From contig NZ_PPFE01000001.1 in assembly GCF_002917925.1 (NCBI RefSeq), forward strand, positions 124,001 through 188,000: DNA of 64,000 bases. The letters are read 5' to 3'. Shown piece by piece: positions 8,190-19,044 of this stretch. The notes under the pieces were generated by a model. The model did not search any database, had not been told where the DNA came from, and was given only the letters and a program-made list of their open reading frames with translations. Source of the stretch: Roseovarius confluentis. GTDB lineage: Bacteria; Pseudomonadota; Alphaproteobacteria; Rhodobacterales; Rhodobacteraceae. Every line of letters starts with the position of its first letter. Positions within the stretch are counted from its first letter, which is position 1. Position numbers and translations under genes: made by a program.

Positions 8190-8731
8190 AGGCGGTTCTC
8201 GACACCTGCGTGATCTACCCTACCGTGATGCGCCAGACGCTGCTTGGCGCCGCGAAACGGGGCGTTTTCAAACCGCTCTGGTCTGCCCGCATCATCGAGG
8301 AGTGGCAACGCGCGGTTGTCAAGCTTGGCCCCGGTGGCATGGCGCAGGCCCAGGCCGAGGCGGCGATGCTGGCTGTCGAGTGGCCCGACGCGCAGGTGTC
8401 CTGGCCGCCGTCGCTGGAAGCCCGGCTATGGCTGCCGGACCCTGCGGATATCCATGTGCTGGCGGCCGCCATCGCCGGCTCCGCCGACCTGATCCTGACG
8501 GTCAACGCCAAGGATTTTCCACGCAACATCCTAGCCGAGGAAGGCGTAAACCGGGCCGATCCCGATACCTTCCTGCTCGGCGTTTTCGAAGCAACGCCGG
8601 AATTGATGCAGGAAATCGGCGGGGCGGTGCTGGCCGACGCACGGCGCCTCAGCGGCGAAGACTGGGACATCAGACGCCTGATGAAGAAAGCGCGGTTGCC
8701 GCGTTTGGGTAAAGCTTTGGCCTTTGCCTGA
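8186..8731 (+). CDS. PIN domain protein (RSP_2620-like family)
   Basis: A 181-aa PIN-domain protein whose ATG overlaps the rlmI stop (ATGA). PIN hallmarks are the N-terminal strand with an acidic residue (AVLDTCVIYP) and the later ADLILTVNAKDFP block typical of the VapC-like fold, which is a metal-dependent ribonuclease. No antitoxin gene is adjacent: the upstream neighbour is an rRNA methyltransferase and the downstream gene is a convergent protease. It may therefore act as a housekeeping RNase rather than a toxin. An earlier ATG at 8057 would run through the rlmI coding region and was rejected. Confidence 0.8.
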   Translation: MKAVLDTCVIYPTVMRQTLLGAAKRGVFKPLWSARIIEEWQRAVVKLGPGGMAQAQAEAAMLAVEWPDAQVSWPPSLEARLWLPDPADIHVLAAAIAGSADLILTVNAKDFPRNILAEEGVNRADPDTFLLGVFEATPELMQEIGGAVLADARRLSGEDWDIRRLMKKARLPRLGKALAFA

Positions 8732-8752
8732 ATCCCGCGGCGTCGCCGGCCA

Positions 8753-9454
8753 CTAGTCCCGTGTCTCGGGCAAGCCGTTCCAGCGCGTTTCAAGCTTTTC
8801 GATCGCGGCAATCCGCTCAGTCGTCTTGGGATGGCTCATCAGCCAGGCCGGCATGGCGCCCGCACGCGACTGGGTCAGGGCCTCCAGCTTTTCAAACAGG
8901 GACTTCTGCGGCGCGGTGCCGATTCCCGCCTTTGTCAGCAAGGCGGCGGCGTATTCATCGGCCTCGTACTCGTCGCCGCGCGAAAGCCGTGCCGCAAGCA
9001 ACGAAGCCATGCCATTGGCGACCCAGACGCCAATACCGGGCAAAAACCGCGACAGAACCATCGCCAGCGCGGTACGCAGTGCGTTCTGACCCGAAAAATC
9101 GATCATCCGGCGGCGCGAATGACCAAGCGCCACGTGGCCCAGCTCATGCGCAATGACGCTTGTCATCTCTTCTGCCGAGACCTCTCCGGAAAGAAACTTG
9201 CGGTAAAAGCCCCGCGTGATGAAGATCCGCCCGTCCGGCGCGGCCAACCCATTGACCGGATCGATCTCGTAGATGTGCACCTTGATCCGCGGCAGGTCGA
9301 GCGCCTTGGCCAGCCGCGTGAAGAGCGGCGTCAGCTTCGGATCCGCCAGTTCGGTCGAACGTGCGTCCAGTTCTCGCTTGGTGCGCCAGACCGAGAAGCG
9401 GTACATGACCACGGCATAGAGGACTGCCAGAAGGATCGGGGTGAACTTGATCAT
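8753..9454 (-). CDS. M48 family zinc metalloprotease
   Basis: A 233-aa protein with an N-terminal membrane segment (about residues 4-20, FTPILLAVLYAVVMYRF). The gluzincin motif HELGH (about 103-107) gives two zinc ligands and the catalytic glutamate, and DEYEADEYAA (about 158) supplies the third ligand. It is shorter than HtpX and resembles small M48 peptidases of alphaproteobacteria, probably acting in membrane-protein quality control. The start at 9454 begins the hydrophobic segment; a 30-residue upstream extension is not supported. It converges with the PIN gene and lies downstream of a radical SAM gene on the same strand. Confidence 0.85.
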   Translation of the reverse strand: MIKFTPILLAVLYAVVMYRFSVWRTKRELDARSTELADPKLTPLFTRLAKALDLPRIKVHIYEIDPVNGLAAPDGRIFITRGFYRKFLSGEVSAEEMTSVIAHELGHVALGHSRRRMIDFSGQNALRTALAMVLSRFLPGIGVWVANGMASLLAARLSRGDEYEADEYAAALLTKAGIGTAPQKSLFEKLEALTQSRAGAMPAWLMSHPKTTERIAAIEKLETRWNGLPETRD

Positions 9455-9568
9455 TCTACAGATATGAGCCCTGTCGCCGGGCGGGGCAAGCGACGCATCG
9501 CCGCCTGATATCCAGAATGACCACGCAACTCTGGAGATTTGCAAAAGGGCAGGAGGCCCGAGCTCTGG

Positions 9569-10522
9569 TCAGCCCGTGCAACTGGCGCCCCCCAGCACGC
9601 AGAACTTGGCGCAATGGGGGTGGTTCAGTGCCACGTCGCCCTCGGCCTCCGCCAGTGTTTCGCCCAGTTCGAACTCCGCGTCATAAGGCAGAAGGGTGCA
9701 GGCCAGCACGGCGGGCCGCTCCGCGCCCTTGCGCTTGACGACCATTCTGGAAGACGCGCACATCACGCTGTCCGGCGATTTCCCGAGGATGTTCCAGCAG
9801 CCGGTGGTGATTTCGGGAACCTCGACGCGTTCGTCCATTTCCGGGAACAGAACAGTCGTTGCAGGGTCGTGTGCGTCGATGTCGAACCCATGCGCGTCGA
9901 AAAACGCCTGATAACCCGCGCGGGATTCGGCCTCGCTGTCGTTCCAAAGGCTCCGGCCCGCTACGGCCATACGGATCCCAGTTTCTCGAAGCCAGTGCAT
10001 TCCTTCCAGCGTCCGGGCAAAGCTGCCCTTGCCACGCTCCTCGTCGTGCAGCGACTCGGAGTGATGATCGACCGAGATGCGCAGGGTCAGCTTTTCACCA
10101 AACTCTTCGTGCAGCGCTCTAAGGCCGTCCTGTACGTGCCTGCGCATCATGGGGCGCATTGCATTCGTCAGAATAAGAACTTCGTAGCCACGCGACAGGC
10201 AGGCGCGGGTCATCTCGACCATTTGTGGGTTCATGAAGGGCTCACCGCCGGTGAACCCGATCTCGCCGACAGGCCAGGCGCGCGTGTCCAGTTGATCAAG
10301 GTAGTCTTCAACCTCGGCCGTGGTGATATAGACAAGACTGTCGTTTTCCGGAGAACTTTCGATATAGCAATTCGCGCAGGTGATGTTACACAGCGTCCCG
10401 GTATTGAACCAAAGCGTCTGTGGCTTGCTCAGCGCGACATGCGCCCTCGGTTCACCATCCGCAGTGACCTTCGGGTCGATGAATTTTCCACCGTTCGCAC
10501 GGGGGGCTGCTACATCTTTCAT
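9569..10522 (-). CDS. Radical SAM protein with C-terminal cysteine cluster
   Basis: A 317-aa radical SAM enzyme. CNITCANC (Cys45, 49 and 52) is the CxxxCxxC motif binding the 4Fe-4S cluster, followed by GFTGGEPFMNP, the GGEP SAM-binding element. The C-terminal third carries further cysteines (TTGCWN, DSVMCAS, LACTLLP, HCAKFCVLGGASC), suggesting one or two auxiliary iron-sulfur clusters as in SPASM/twitch proteins. The substrate is unknown, and no precursor peptide or partner is adjacent. It is divergent from zwf. ATG 10522 has a GGAAG ribosome site. Confidence 0.85.
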   Translation of the reverse strand: MKDVAAPRANGGKFIDPKVTADGEPRAHVALSKPQTLWFNTGTLCNITCANCYIESSPENDSLVYITTAEVEDYLDQLDTRAWPVGEIGFTGGEPFMNPQMVEMTRACLSRGYEVLILTNAMRPMMRRHVQDGLRALHEEFGEKLTLRISVDHHSESLHDEERGKGSFARTLEGMHWLRETGIRMAVAGRSLWNDSEAESRAGYQAFFDAHGFDIDAHDPATTVLFPEMDERVEVPEITTGCWNILGKSPDSVMCASSRMVVKRKGAERPAVLACTLLPYDAEFELGETLAEAEGDVALNHPHCAKFCVLGGASCTG

Positions 10523-10650
10523 CTGTCTATCTTCCGAATTTCATTTGCCTTTCGCCCATAACCTGTCCTTTCTTCCCTTGAAAGTCGAGTTCGGGCAGGT
10601 GACACCTTCGTGATCGCCACCTAGACTTGCACCGAGTTCAGGAGAAAAAC

Positions 10651-12105
10651 ATGGTATCTCGCGTCATTCCGGTCGATCCCTTTGACCTCGTGATCTTCGG
10701 GGGCACGGGGGACTTGGCGCAGCGCAAGATCCTGCCCGGCCTGTTCCGCCGGTTCCGGGCGGGCCAGATGGGCGACAATGCCCGCGTGATCGGCGCAGCG
10801 CGCAGCGACATGGATGCCGCCGCTTATCGAGATTTCGCCCGAAAAGCCGTGATGGAGTTCGAGCCGGAGGCCGCGAAAGACAGCGAGCATCTCGACAGCT
10901 TCCTGCAACAGCTCGACTATGTGACGATCGATGCCCGCGGCGACGCCGGTTGGTCCGAGTTGACTTCCATGCTACGTGACGACGAAATTCGCGCCTTTTA
11001 CTTTTCCGTCGCGCCCAGCTTGTTCGGGGATCTTGCCGACAGGCTGCACGAATACGGCATGGACTGCCCGAATTGTCGGATCGTGGTGGAAAAACCTTTT
11101 GGCCGCGACCTCGAAACGGCCAAGGCGCTGAACGCAACCATCGCCGAGTATTTCGACGAGCACCAGATCTACCGGATCGATCATTACCTTGGTAAGGAAA
11201 CGGTCCAGAACCTCATGGCTATCCGCTTTGGCAACACTCTGTTCGAGCCGCTGTGGAACAGCCAGTATGTCGATCACATACAAATAACTGTGGCCGAGGA
11301 CGTGGGCGTCGGCGGGCGCGGAGATTACTACGACCGCTCCGGCGCGATGCGGGACATGATGCAGAACCATATCATGCAGCTGCTGTGCCTGATCGCGATG
11401 GAGCCTCCGGCCAAGTTCGACCCGGACGCGGTGCGCGATGAAAAGCTCAAGGTGATCCGCGCGCTGGACCCCGTCGCGCCCGAGGACGCAGTGCGCGGCC
11501 AGTACGAAGGCAGTGGCCAGTCCGGCAGCTATCGCAACGAGGTCGGCAACCGCGACAGCATGACCGAAAGCTTCGTGGCCCTGCGCGCCACGATCAGCAA
11601 CTGGCGTTGGGCCGGCACGCCGTTTTACCTGCGTACGGGCAAGCGCCTGCGTGAAAGGGCCAGCGAGATCGCCGTGGTCTTCAAGGACGCGCCGCATTCC
11701 ATCTTCGGCGCCGATGCCGGCCGTCACCGCAACATCCTGACGATCAAGCTGCAACCAAACGAGGGGATCGAACTGGGCGTGACCATCAAAGAGCCGGGGC
11801 CGGGCGGTATGCGATTGGTTGACGTGCCGCTCGACATGACCTTCGCCGAGGCGTTGGGACCCGAAGAGGCCGATTTCCCCGATGCCTATGAGCGTCTGAT
11901 CATGGACGTGATCCGCGGCAACCAGACGCTTTTCATGCGCGGCGACGAGGTCGAGGCTGCCTGGGCGTGGATCGACCCGATCATCGGGCTTTGGGAAGAC
12001 TCGGGCCGCGCGCCGCTTACATATGCCACGGGAAGTTCGGGGCCCGATGATGCGCTGATGCTGATGCACCGCGACGGCCGCCGCTGGCGGGAGATACGCG
12101 CATGA
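10651..12105 (+). CDS. zwf: Glucose-6-phosphate 1-dehydrogenase
   Basis: Oxidises glucose-6-phosphate to 6-phosphogluconolactone, making NAD(P)H. This is the entry to the oxidative pentose phosphate and Entner-Doudoroff routes. The 484-aa length is typical. Motifs: GGTGDLAQRK (nucleotide-binding loop, near the N-terminus), EKPFGRD, and RIDHYLGKE with the active-site His and Lys. ATG 10651 follows CAGGAGAAAAAC, a good ribosome site, so it was preferred over the ATG 24 nt upstream. It overlaps pgl by 4 nt and forms a zwf-pgl-pgi operon. Confidence 0.97.
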   Translation: MVSRVIPVDPFDLVIFGGTGDLAQRKILPGLFRRFRAGQMGDNARVIGAARSDMDAAAYRDFARKAVMEFEPEAAKDSEHLDSFLQQLDYVTIDARGDAGWSELTSMLRDDEIRAFYFSVAPSLFGDLADRLHEYGMDCPNCRIVVEKPFGRDLETAKALNATIAEYFDEHQIYRIDHYLGKETVQNLMAIRFGNTLFEPLWNSQYVDHIQITVAEDVGVGGRGDYYDRSGAMRDMMQNHIMQLLCLIAMEPPAKFDPDAVRDEKLKVIRALDPVAPEDAVRGQYEGSGQSGSYRNEVGNRDSMTESFVALRATISNWRWAGTPFYLRTGKRLRERASEIAVVFKDAPHSIFGADAGRHRNILTIKLQPNEGIELGVTIKEPGPGGMRLVDVPLDMTFAEALGPEEADFPDAYERLIMDVIRGNQTLFMRGDEVEAAWAWIDPIIGLWEDSGRAPLTYATGSSGPDDALMLMHRDGRRWREIRA

Positions 12106-12773
12106 GGCTGATCGAATACGCTGACGAAGAGATGATGGCGATCAACCTCGCCAACCAGCTTGCCGGGGATCTCAACACGGCGCTGGAACATGACGACCGC
12201 GCACTGTTCGTCGTGCCGGGGGGCAGTACGCCCGGTCCGGTATTCGATGTGCTGTGCGACGCTGACCTAGACTGGTCGCGGATCGATATCTGCCTCAGCG
12301 ACGAACGTTGGGTGCCCGAGGTGCACATCCGCTCCAACACCCGGATGGTGCGCGAGCGGCTTTTGGTGGGTCGTGCCGCCAAGGCCGGCTACCTGCCGCT
12401 CTATGCCCGCGCCGAGGCGCCCGAGGCGGTGCTTGCGGAATTGGAAGCCGTCATCCAGCCGCGCCTGCCGATCGCCGTTCTACTTCTTGGCATGGGCGCG
12501 GACATGCATACTGCCTCGCTCTTTCCAGGCACCGACGGGTTGGACGCGGCGCTGGCACATGACGCGCCGGTACTGGTTCCCCTGCGACCTGGCAAGGTCG
12601 AGGATGTGCGAATCAGCCTGTCGGCCCGGGTGCTGAACGCGGCGGTGGCCAAGCACCTGGTGATCACCGGCGAGGACAAGCGCAAGGCTGTCGAGCGCGC
12701 TCGCACCTGCCGGCCCGAGCAGGCTCCCGTGGCCGCGATCCTTGAAGAAACGGATGTGCATTGGGCGCCCTAG
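12102..12773 (+). CDS. pgl: 6-phosphogluconolactonase
   Basis: Hydrolyses 6-phosphogluconolactone, the product of Zwf, to 6-phosphogluconate in the cytoplasm. The 223-aa protein carries the family signatures VVPGGSTP (sugar-phosphate loop) and ICLSDERWVP, then LLGMGADMHTASLFPG near the middle. Its ATG overlaps the zwf stop (ATGA), consistent with translational coupling. pgi follows after a 39-nt gap with its own ribosome site. Confidence 0.95.
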   Translation: MRLIEYADEEMMAINLANQLAGDLNTALEHDDRALFVVPGGSTPGPVFDVLCDADLDWSRIDICLSDERWVPEVHIRSNTRMVRERLLVGRAAKAGYLPLYARAEAPEAVLAELEAVIQPRLPIAVLLLGMGADMHTASLFPGTDGLDAALAHDAPVLVPLRPGKVEDVRISLSARVLNAAVAKHLVITGEDKRKAVERARTCRPEQAPVAAILEETDVHWAP

Positions 12774-12812
12774 TGCCGGGCAGTCCATCGCGACAACGCA
12801 GGAGGAGACCAC

Positions 12813-14408
12813 ATGACCTGGGCGGCGCTGAAGTCTGAGACGGGAACGCCGATCGGCGATCTCTTGCAATCGCCCGACCGGGCGACTCGGTTCCAGGTCC
12901 AGGCCGATGGGATGCTGTTCGACTACGCCAAGACCTCGATGACCGAGTCGGCCCGTGAGCGACTTTTGCAACTGGCCACGGACCGCAATGTTGCGGAGCG
13001 GCGGGACGCGATGTTCGCAGGCGAGCCGATCAACGAAACTGAAGGGCGCGCGGTTCTGCACGTGGCGCTCAGGGCACGGGCCGACGCAGTGATAAAGGCG
13101 GGCGGGCACGACGTGATGCCCGGCGTCCGCGACGTCCTGTCCCGCATGCGCGCCTTTGCCGAAGACGTGCGCTCAGGGCAGCACAAGGGTGCGGGCGGTC
13201 AGATCACCGACGTGGTGAATATCGGCATCGGCGGCTCGCATCTCGGCCCAGAAATGGGCACGCTGGCACTGCGTCCTTATCATGACGGCCCGCGCTGTCA
13301 CTTCGTGTCGAACGTCGATGGGGCGGATATTGCCGATTGCCTCGACGGGCTGGAGCCGAAGACGACGCTCTTCATCGTCGCCTCAAAGACGTTCACCACC
13401 ATCGAGACGATGACCAACGCCGAGACCGCCAAGGCCTGGGTGCAGCTTGGTGGAGGGGACCCAAATGCTCAGTTCGTGGCCGTGTCCACGGCTCTGGACA
13501 AGACCAAGGCGTTCGGTATCGCGCCTGAGCGCGTGTTCGGTTTCGAGGATTGGGTCGGCGGTCGCTATTCTATGTGGGGGCCGATCGGGCTGTCGCTGAT
13601 GTTGGCCGTCGGACCGGAGGAATTCGACGCATTTCTTGCCGGCGGTGCCGCGATGGATACTCATTTCAGGACCGCACAGCTTGAACGGAACATGCCGGTG
13701 ATGCTTTCGCTGACTGGCTTATGGCACAGTCACGCCTGCGGCTATCCCACGCGGGCAGTGTTGCCCTACGATCAGCGCTTGTCGCGCATGCCCGCCTATT
13801 TTCAGCAGCTGGAGATGGAAAGCAACGGCAAGGGCGTGACTATGCAGGGCGAACCGGTGGAAGACGGATCGGGGCCCATAATCTGGGGCGAGCCCGGCAC
13901 CAACGGACAGCACGCGTTCTACCAGTTGATCCACCAGGGCACCCAGGTGGTACCCTGCGAGTTCATGGTCGCCGCCTGGGGATACGAGCCTTCGCTGGAT
14001 AACCATCACCGCTTGCTGATCGCCAATTGCCTCGCTCAGTCCGAAGCGTTGATGCGAGGCCGGGACATCGACACCGCACGCGACATGATGCGCCACGCGG
14101 GCTTTGAAGGCGCGGAGCTGGAACGGCAGGCCGCGCACCGTGTCTTTCCAGGGAACCGCCCCTCGACCACTCTGGTCTATGACAGACTTACGCCCTATCG
14201 GCTTGGGCAGATCGTCGCGCTTTACGAGCACCGGGTCTTCGTTGAGGGGGTGATCCTCGGCATCAATTCCTTCGATCAATGGGGGGTTGAGTTGGGCAAG
14301 GAATTGGCGAAGGAGATGGAGCCAATGGTTGCGGGCGCTGCCGCACCCGAAGACAAGGACGGCTCGACGCAAAACCTTCTGGCCTTCCTGAAAGCGATCC
14401 GTGGCTAG
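12813..14408 (+). CDS. pgi: Glucose-6-phosphate isomerase
   Basis: Interconverts glucose-6-phosphate and fructose-6-phosphate. The 531-aa length fits the long bacterial PGI class. Signatures include [25 protein letters not shown] and [15 protein letters not shown] with the catalytic region. A GGAGGAGACC ribosome site precedes ATG 12813. It is the last gene of zwf-pgl-pgi, and its stop overlaps the convergent cupin gene's stop by 4 nt, leaving no room for a separate terminator. Confidence 0.96.
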   Translation: MTWAALKSETGTPIGDLLQSPDRATRFQVQADGMLFDYAKTSMTESARERLLQLATDRNVAERRDAMFAGEPINETEGRAVLHVALRARADAVIKAGGHDVMPGVRDVLSRMRAFAEDVRSGQHKGAGGQITDVVNIGIGGSHLGPEMGTLALRPYHDGPRCHFVSNVDGADIADCLDGLEPKTTLFIVASKTFTTIETMTNAETAKAWVQLGGGDPNAQFVAVSTALDKTKAFGIAPERVFGFEDWVGGRYSMWGPIGLSLMLAVGPEEFDAFLAGGAAMDTHFRTAQLERNMPVMLSLTGLWHSHACGYPTRAVLPYDQRLSRMPAYFQQLEMESNGKGVTMQGEPVEDGSGPIIWGEPGTNGQHAFYQLIHQGTQVVPCEFMVAAWGYEPSLDNHHRLLIANCLAQSEALMRGRDIDTARDMMRHAGFEGAELERQAAHRVFPGNRPSTTLVYDRLTPYRLGQIVALYEHRVFVEGVILGINSFDQWGVELGKELAKEMEPMVAGAAAPEDKDGSTQNLLAFLKAIRG

Positions 14409-14824
14409 CGCGGAATATCGAACCCGTCAGGCGCGAGTGTAAAATGCTCGAACTCGAAGCCGGGCGAGACAGTGCAGCCGACCAGCGTGTAGTCCCCGGT
14501 CGACCGCGCCATCTGCCAGGCGCCGGGGGGCACGATGACCTGCGGCCGCTGACCGTCGGTCAGGTCCGGGCCAAGCACCGTGTCCCGCGCGGGCCCGGCC
14601 TCACTTTCCGAGATCGACAGGACCAGCGGCGCGCCCGCGTAAAAATGCCAGATCTCGGCCGCGTCCACCTTGTGCCACTGGTTGGTGTCCTCGCCCCGCA
14701 GCAGGAAATAGATCGCCGTGCCATGGGCACGCCCTGCGTTGGACGCGCGCCATGTTTCGCGAAAGAACCCGCCCTCGGGATGCGGAGACAAATCGAGGGC
14801 GGCTATGATCTCGTCGGCTGTCAC
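14405..14824 (-). CDS. Cupin, DUF985 family
   Basis: A 139-aa small cupin. [12 protein letters not shown] near the N-terminus, [30 protein letters not shown] and PGAWQMAR match the DUF985 beta-barrel family, whose substrate is unknown. The start is taken as GTG 14824, because the coding frame extends upstream only into eno sequence. It begins one base after the eno stop, so the pair is an eno-cupin operon. It converges on pgi. Confidence 0.85.
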   Translation of the reverse strand: MTADEIIAALDLSPHPEGGFFRETWRASNAGRAHGTAIYFLLRGEDTNQWHKVDAAEIWHFYAGAPLVLSISESEAGPARDTVLGPDLTDGQRPQVIVPPGAWQMARSTGDYTLVGCTVSPGFEFEHFTLAPDGFDIPR

Positions 14825-14825
14825 G

Positions 14826-16202
<1,377 letters not shown>

Positions 16203-17081
16203 TCAGGTAGTCCGCGCCCGCCGGGCCAACCGCCGCTCGCGCAGAAAAGTGTAAAGCCCGGTGGTGATGATCAGCGTTGCCCCCAGCAACGTCAGGCTGT
16301 CGGGCCGTTCGGCAAAGACCACGACCCCCACGATCAGTGAAAAAAGCAGGCGGGTATACCGGAACGGCGTGACCACCGCCGCATCGCCCATGCGCATGGC
16401 TGCAACGATCCCGTAATAACCCAAAGCCCCGAAAACCATGCCGCCTCCGATCATCGCCCACAGCTGCGGCGTCAACGGTGATAGCGTCTGTGGCCCAAGC
16501 AGGATCAGTAGAATCCCGGCCGGTACCACCGCGGCAAAGCCTTGGAACGACACCACGGCCGAGGACACAGCGACATCGATGCGCCGGGTGATAAGGTCGC
16601 GCGCGGCCACGCAGGCCACGGACACCAATACCAGCAACGCCGAAGGGTCGAAACCGGCAAGGCCCGGGCGGATGATAAGCAGCACGCCGCAGAACCCGAT
16701 CAGAATCGCGCTCCACCGGCGCCAGCCCACGTCTTCGCCCAGAAAAAGTGCTGCGCCCATGGTGATGAACAGCGGCGTCGCCTGAAACACCGAGGCCACG
16801 ACCGAGATATCGACCCGGGACAGCGCGGTGGTAAAGGCCAGCGCCGCCCCGGCCTCGCACCCTGCGCGCAGCAGGAAGGGCCTGCGCCACGCTTCCCGCA
16901 CGAAAATACGGTGCCCGCCCAGGCGGGACACGACCGCGAAGATCGACGCGCTGCCAATCCCGAGGAAGATCAGGATTTGACCAACTGAAATATCCGCCGA
17001 CATTTTCTTGATGAACATGTCCTCGACGGTGAAGGCCGCCATGGACAGGATCACCAGCACTATTCCGCGAAGATTGTCCAT
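16203..17081 (-). CDS. DMT superfamily transporter (EamA)
   Basis: A 292-aa polytopic inner-membrane protein, about ten hydrophobic segments arranged as two EamA repeats. The first begins MDNLRGIVLVILSMAAFTVEDMFIKKM; the second starts near ALLVLVSVACVAARDLITRR. EamA proteins export or exchange small metabolites, and the substrate cannot be predicted. The start at 17081 is preferred because an in-frame ATG at 17153 adds a hydrophilic stretch unlike the family. It lies between eno and fur on the same strand. Confidence 0.88.
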   Translation of the reverse strand: MDNLRGIVLVILSMAAFTVEDMFIKKMSADISVGQILIFLGIGSASIFAVVSRLGGHRIFVREAWRRPFLLRAGCEAGAALAFTTALSRVDISVVASVFQATPLFITMGAALFLGEDVGWRRWSAILIGFCGVLLIIRPGLAGFDPSALLVLVSVACVAARDLITRRIDVAVSSAVVSFQGFAAVVPAGILLILLGPQTLSPLTPQLWAMIGGGMVFGALGYYGIVAAMRMGDAAVVTPFRYTRLLFSLIVGVVVFAERPDSLTLLGATLIITTGLYTFLRERRLARRARTT

Positions 17082-17165
17082 GATCGCCGTACCGCCTGAA
17101 AGTTCCCCTGCCGCGATAGGCGGCTTTTCGGGGCGATACAAGTCAGTCGGCAAGCCGGAGCCGGA

Positions 17166-17579
17166 TCAGTCCTTCCGGATCGGGACGCCGTAGAGTTCCA
17201 GTTTGTGGCCCTTCAGCTTGTAGCCAAGCTTGGCGGCGATCTTTTCCTGCAATTTCTCGATATCCGGATCGACAAATTCGATCACCTCGCCGGAATGCAT
17301 GTCGATCAGGTGATCGTGGTGGTCACGCTCGGCGTCTTCGTAGCGGGCGCGCCCATCCCCGAATTCCAGCTTGTCGATGATCCCGGCCTCTTCGAACAAC
17401 TTCACTGTGCGATACACGGTGGCGATAGAAATCTTCGGATCACGACCGCTCGCGCGAGAATACAGTTCTTCCACGTCGGGATGATCGTCCGAGGATTCCA
17501 GCACCGCCGCTATGGTGCGCCGCTGGTCGGTCATCCTCAAGCCCTTCGCCTCACAACGGTCGATGATGGTGTCTGTCAT
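17166..17579 (-). CDS. fur: Fur family transcriptional regulator (Fur/Mur type)
   Basis: A 137-aa metal-responsive repressor. The winged helix is at the N-terminus (RMTDQRRTIAAVL, ISIATVYRTVKLFEEAGI). The metal-binding and dimerisation region carries RDHHDHLIDMHSGEVIEF. The C-terminus ends KGHKLELYGVP, as in alphaproteobacterial Fur/Mur, which in many relatives senses manganese rather than iron (family knowledge). It lacks the CxxC pairs seen in zinc-structured Fur. It is not Irr, which has a heme-regulatory motif. The DMT transporter gene follows on the same strand. Confidence 0.9.
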   Translation of the reverse strand: MTDTIIDRCEAKGLRMTDQRRTIAAVLESSDDHPDVEELYSRASGRDPKISIATVYRTVKLFEEAGIIDKLEFGDGRARYEDAERDHHDHLIDMHSGEVIEFVDPDIEKLQEKIAAKLGYKLKGHKLELYGVPIRKD

Positions 17580-17651
17580 TCCGGCCTTCTTCGCGTTTTC
17601 GGAGCGTTGGATAACGGGTGTGATATCGGAAATCCAGCTTTTTGCTACCCA

Positions 17652-18353
17652 CTAGCGCTGCCGTGTCAGGTCCGCCCAGACGGGCAGATGGTCCGAGGCG
17701 ATATGCGCGGGCTTGTCCGAGTGGACGCCAGTTGCTGCGACTCCAAGCTCGGCAGAATGGGCGATCCGATCCAGCCGCCCCACAGGGCGTATCGCGGGAT
17801 AACTGGCCGGAGTCGGCACGAACTCCACGCTGCCGGCTGCACCTCGCAGCGCGGCGGGGGGACGCCACTCATTGAAATCGCCCGCCAGTACGAGCGGCAT
17901 CGTCTCGCACCGTGCAACGGCCCGCATCACCGCCTTCATCTGCAATAGCCGGTACCGCCGGACCAGCCCCAGATGAACGCCAACGACCCGCAAGGGACCA
18001 AGACTGGTCTCGAACTCGGCCATCACCGCACCGCGCGGCTCCAGCCCCGGAAGTTCAACATGCCGTGTGTGCCGGACCGACAGGGTGTGCCGCGCCAGCA
18101 TTGCGTTCCCATGCCAGCCCAGCGATCCACCCGGTGCGCCGAATGGCAGGATGTGCCAGCCGTCACGCTCCACGAGGTTATGAGGCAGGGCTGCGGGCCG
18201 GGGCGGTAAGCGCTTGTCGACTTCCTGCAAGACCACGATGTCGGCGCCCAGGGCGTTGATCACCTGAAGGCTGCGATCTGGTCGCCGGCGCATGTCCAGG
18301 CCCACGCATTTTTGCAGGTTGTAAGTTGCAATTCTCAGCCGGGGTTCGTTCAT
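17652..18353 (-). CDS. Endonuclease/exonuclease/phosphatase family protein
   Basis: A 233-aa EEP-superfamily hydrolase. Characteristic elements are RIATYNLQKCVG (metal-binding Asn), IVVLQEVDKR (catalytic Glu), VLAGDFNEW (Asp/Asn pair) and HIASDHLPVWADL (terminal Asp-His). Members cleave phosphodiester or phosphomonoester bonds in nucleic acids, sphingolipids or inositol phosphates, and this one cannot be placed further. ATG 18353 begins the conserved part. It is divergent from a membrane protein gene with only 38 nt between starts, so the promoters must overlap coding sequence. Confidence 0.85.
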   Translation of the reverse strand: MNEPRLRIATYNLQKCVGLDMRRRPDRSLQVINALGADIVVLQEVDKRLPPRPAALPHNLVERDGWHILPFGAPGGSLGWHGNAMLARHTLSVRHTRHVELPGLEPRGAVMAEFETSLGPLRVVGVHLGLVRRYRLLQMKAVMRAVARCETMPLVLAGDFNEWRPPAALRGAAGSVEFVPTPASYPAIRPVGRLDRIAHSAELGVAATGVHSDKPAHIASDHLPVWADLTRQR

Positions 18354-18391
18354 GCTACGACACCTGTACGACAAAGAAAGGATCGCTGCAC

Positions 18392-19042
18392 ATGTTCGCA
18401 GATCAGACCTGGCTGGCGCGGATCATCTGGCTGGCACTTGCGGGAGCCGCTCTGTGGGCGCTGGCCGTGCTGCGGCTTGAGTTGGCCTTCGTGGCGCTGG
18501 CAACGCTGGGCCTTTCTCTGACCCCGGTCGTCGTGGCAAACTGGGCGCAGGTGCATGTGCCGCCGACCTTCATCGCGGTGGTTGTGATTTTCGTGGCGGC
18601 CACGCTGTTCCTGGGCGAGGTCTTCGATTTCTACGAACGGTTCTGGTGGTGGGACATCGCCATGCACGGCACGTCCGCCGTAGCCTTCGGGCTGATCGGC
18701 TTCGTCTTCGTCTTCATGATGTTCCAGGGCGACCGGTTCGCCGCGCCGCATCTGCAATTGAGTTTCCTCGCATTCTGTTTCGCCATGACGATTGGAACGG
18801 TCTGGGAGATATTCGAATTCGCGATGGATCAGATCTTCGGGCTCAACATGCAGAAATCCGGGCTTCAGGACACCATGGGCGATCTCATCATCAACGCGGT
18901 CGGTGCCCTGCTGGGCGCGGCGGCGGGTTATGGCTACCTCAAGGGACGGCATGTTGGTATCGGAACCTTCATCGACGAGTTTGTGCGTCGTAACCCGCGC
19001 TTGTTCCGCAGACTGCGCCGACGTCACGACCGACGAGAGTAG
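18392..19042 (+). CDS. YjdF/DUF2238-like integral membrane protein
   Basis: A 216-aa protein with about six membrane segments. The block FYERFWWWDIAMHGTSAVAFGL followed by GTVWEIFEFAMDQIFG and DTMGDLIINAVGALLGA resembles the YjdF/DUF2238 family, which has conserved WWD, H and GD residues inside the membrane; function unknown. The tail is very basic (RRNPRLFRRLRRRHDRRE). ATG 18392 was chosen over an in-frame ATG at 18326 because the latter runs through the divergent gene's start. It converges with selO, with 2 nt between stops. Confidence 0.78.
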   Translation: MFADQTWLARIIWLALAGAALWALAVLRLELAFVALATLGLSLTPVVVANWAQVHVPPTFIAVVVIFVAATLFLGEVFDFYERFWWWDIAMHGTSAVAFGLIGFVFVFMMFQGDRFAAPHLQLSFLAFCFAMTIGTVWEIFEFAMDQIFGLNMQKSGLQDTMGDLIINAVGALLGAAAGYGYLKGRHVGIGTFIDEFVRRNPRLFRRLRRRHDRRE

Positions 19043-19044
19043 CC

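Noticed and set aside
9539..10561. 340-codon ORF on the plus strand
   Set aside because: It is antisense to the radical SAM gene, which has CxxxCxxC and GGEP.
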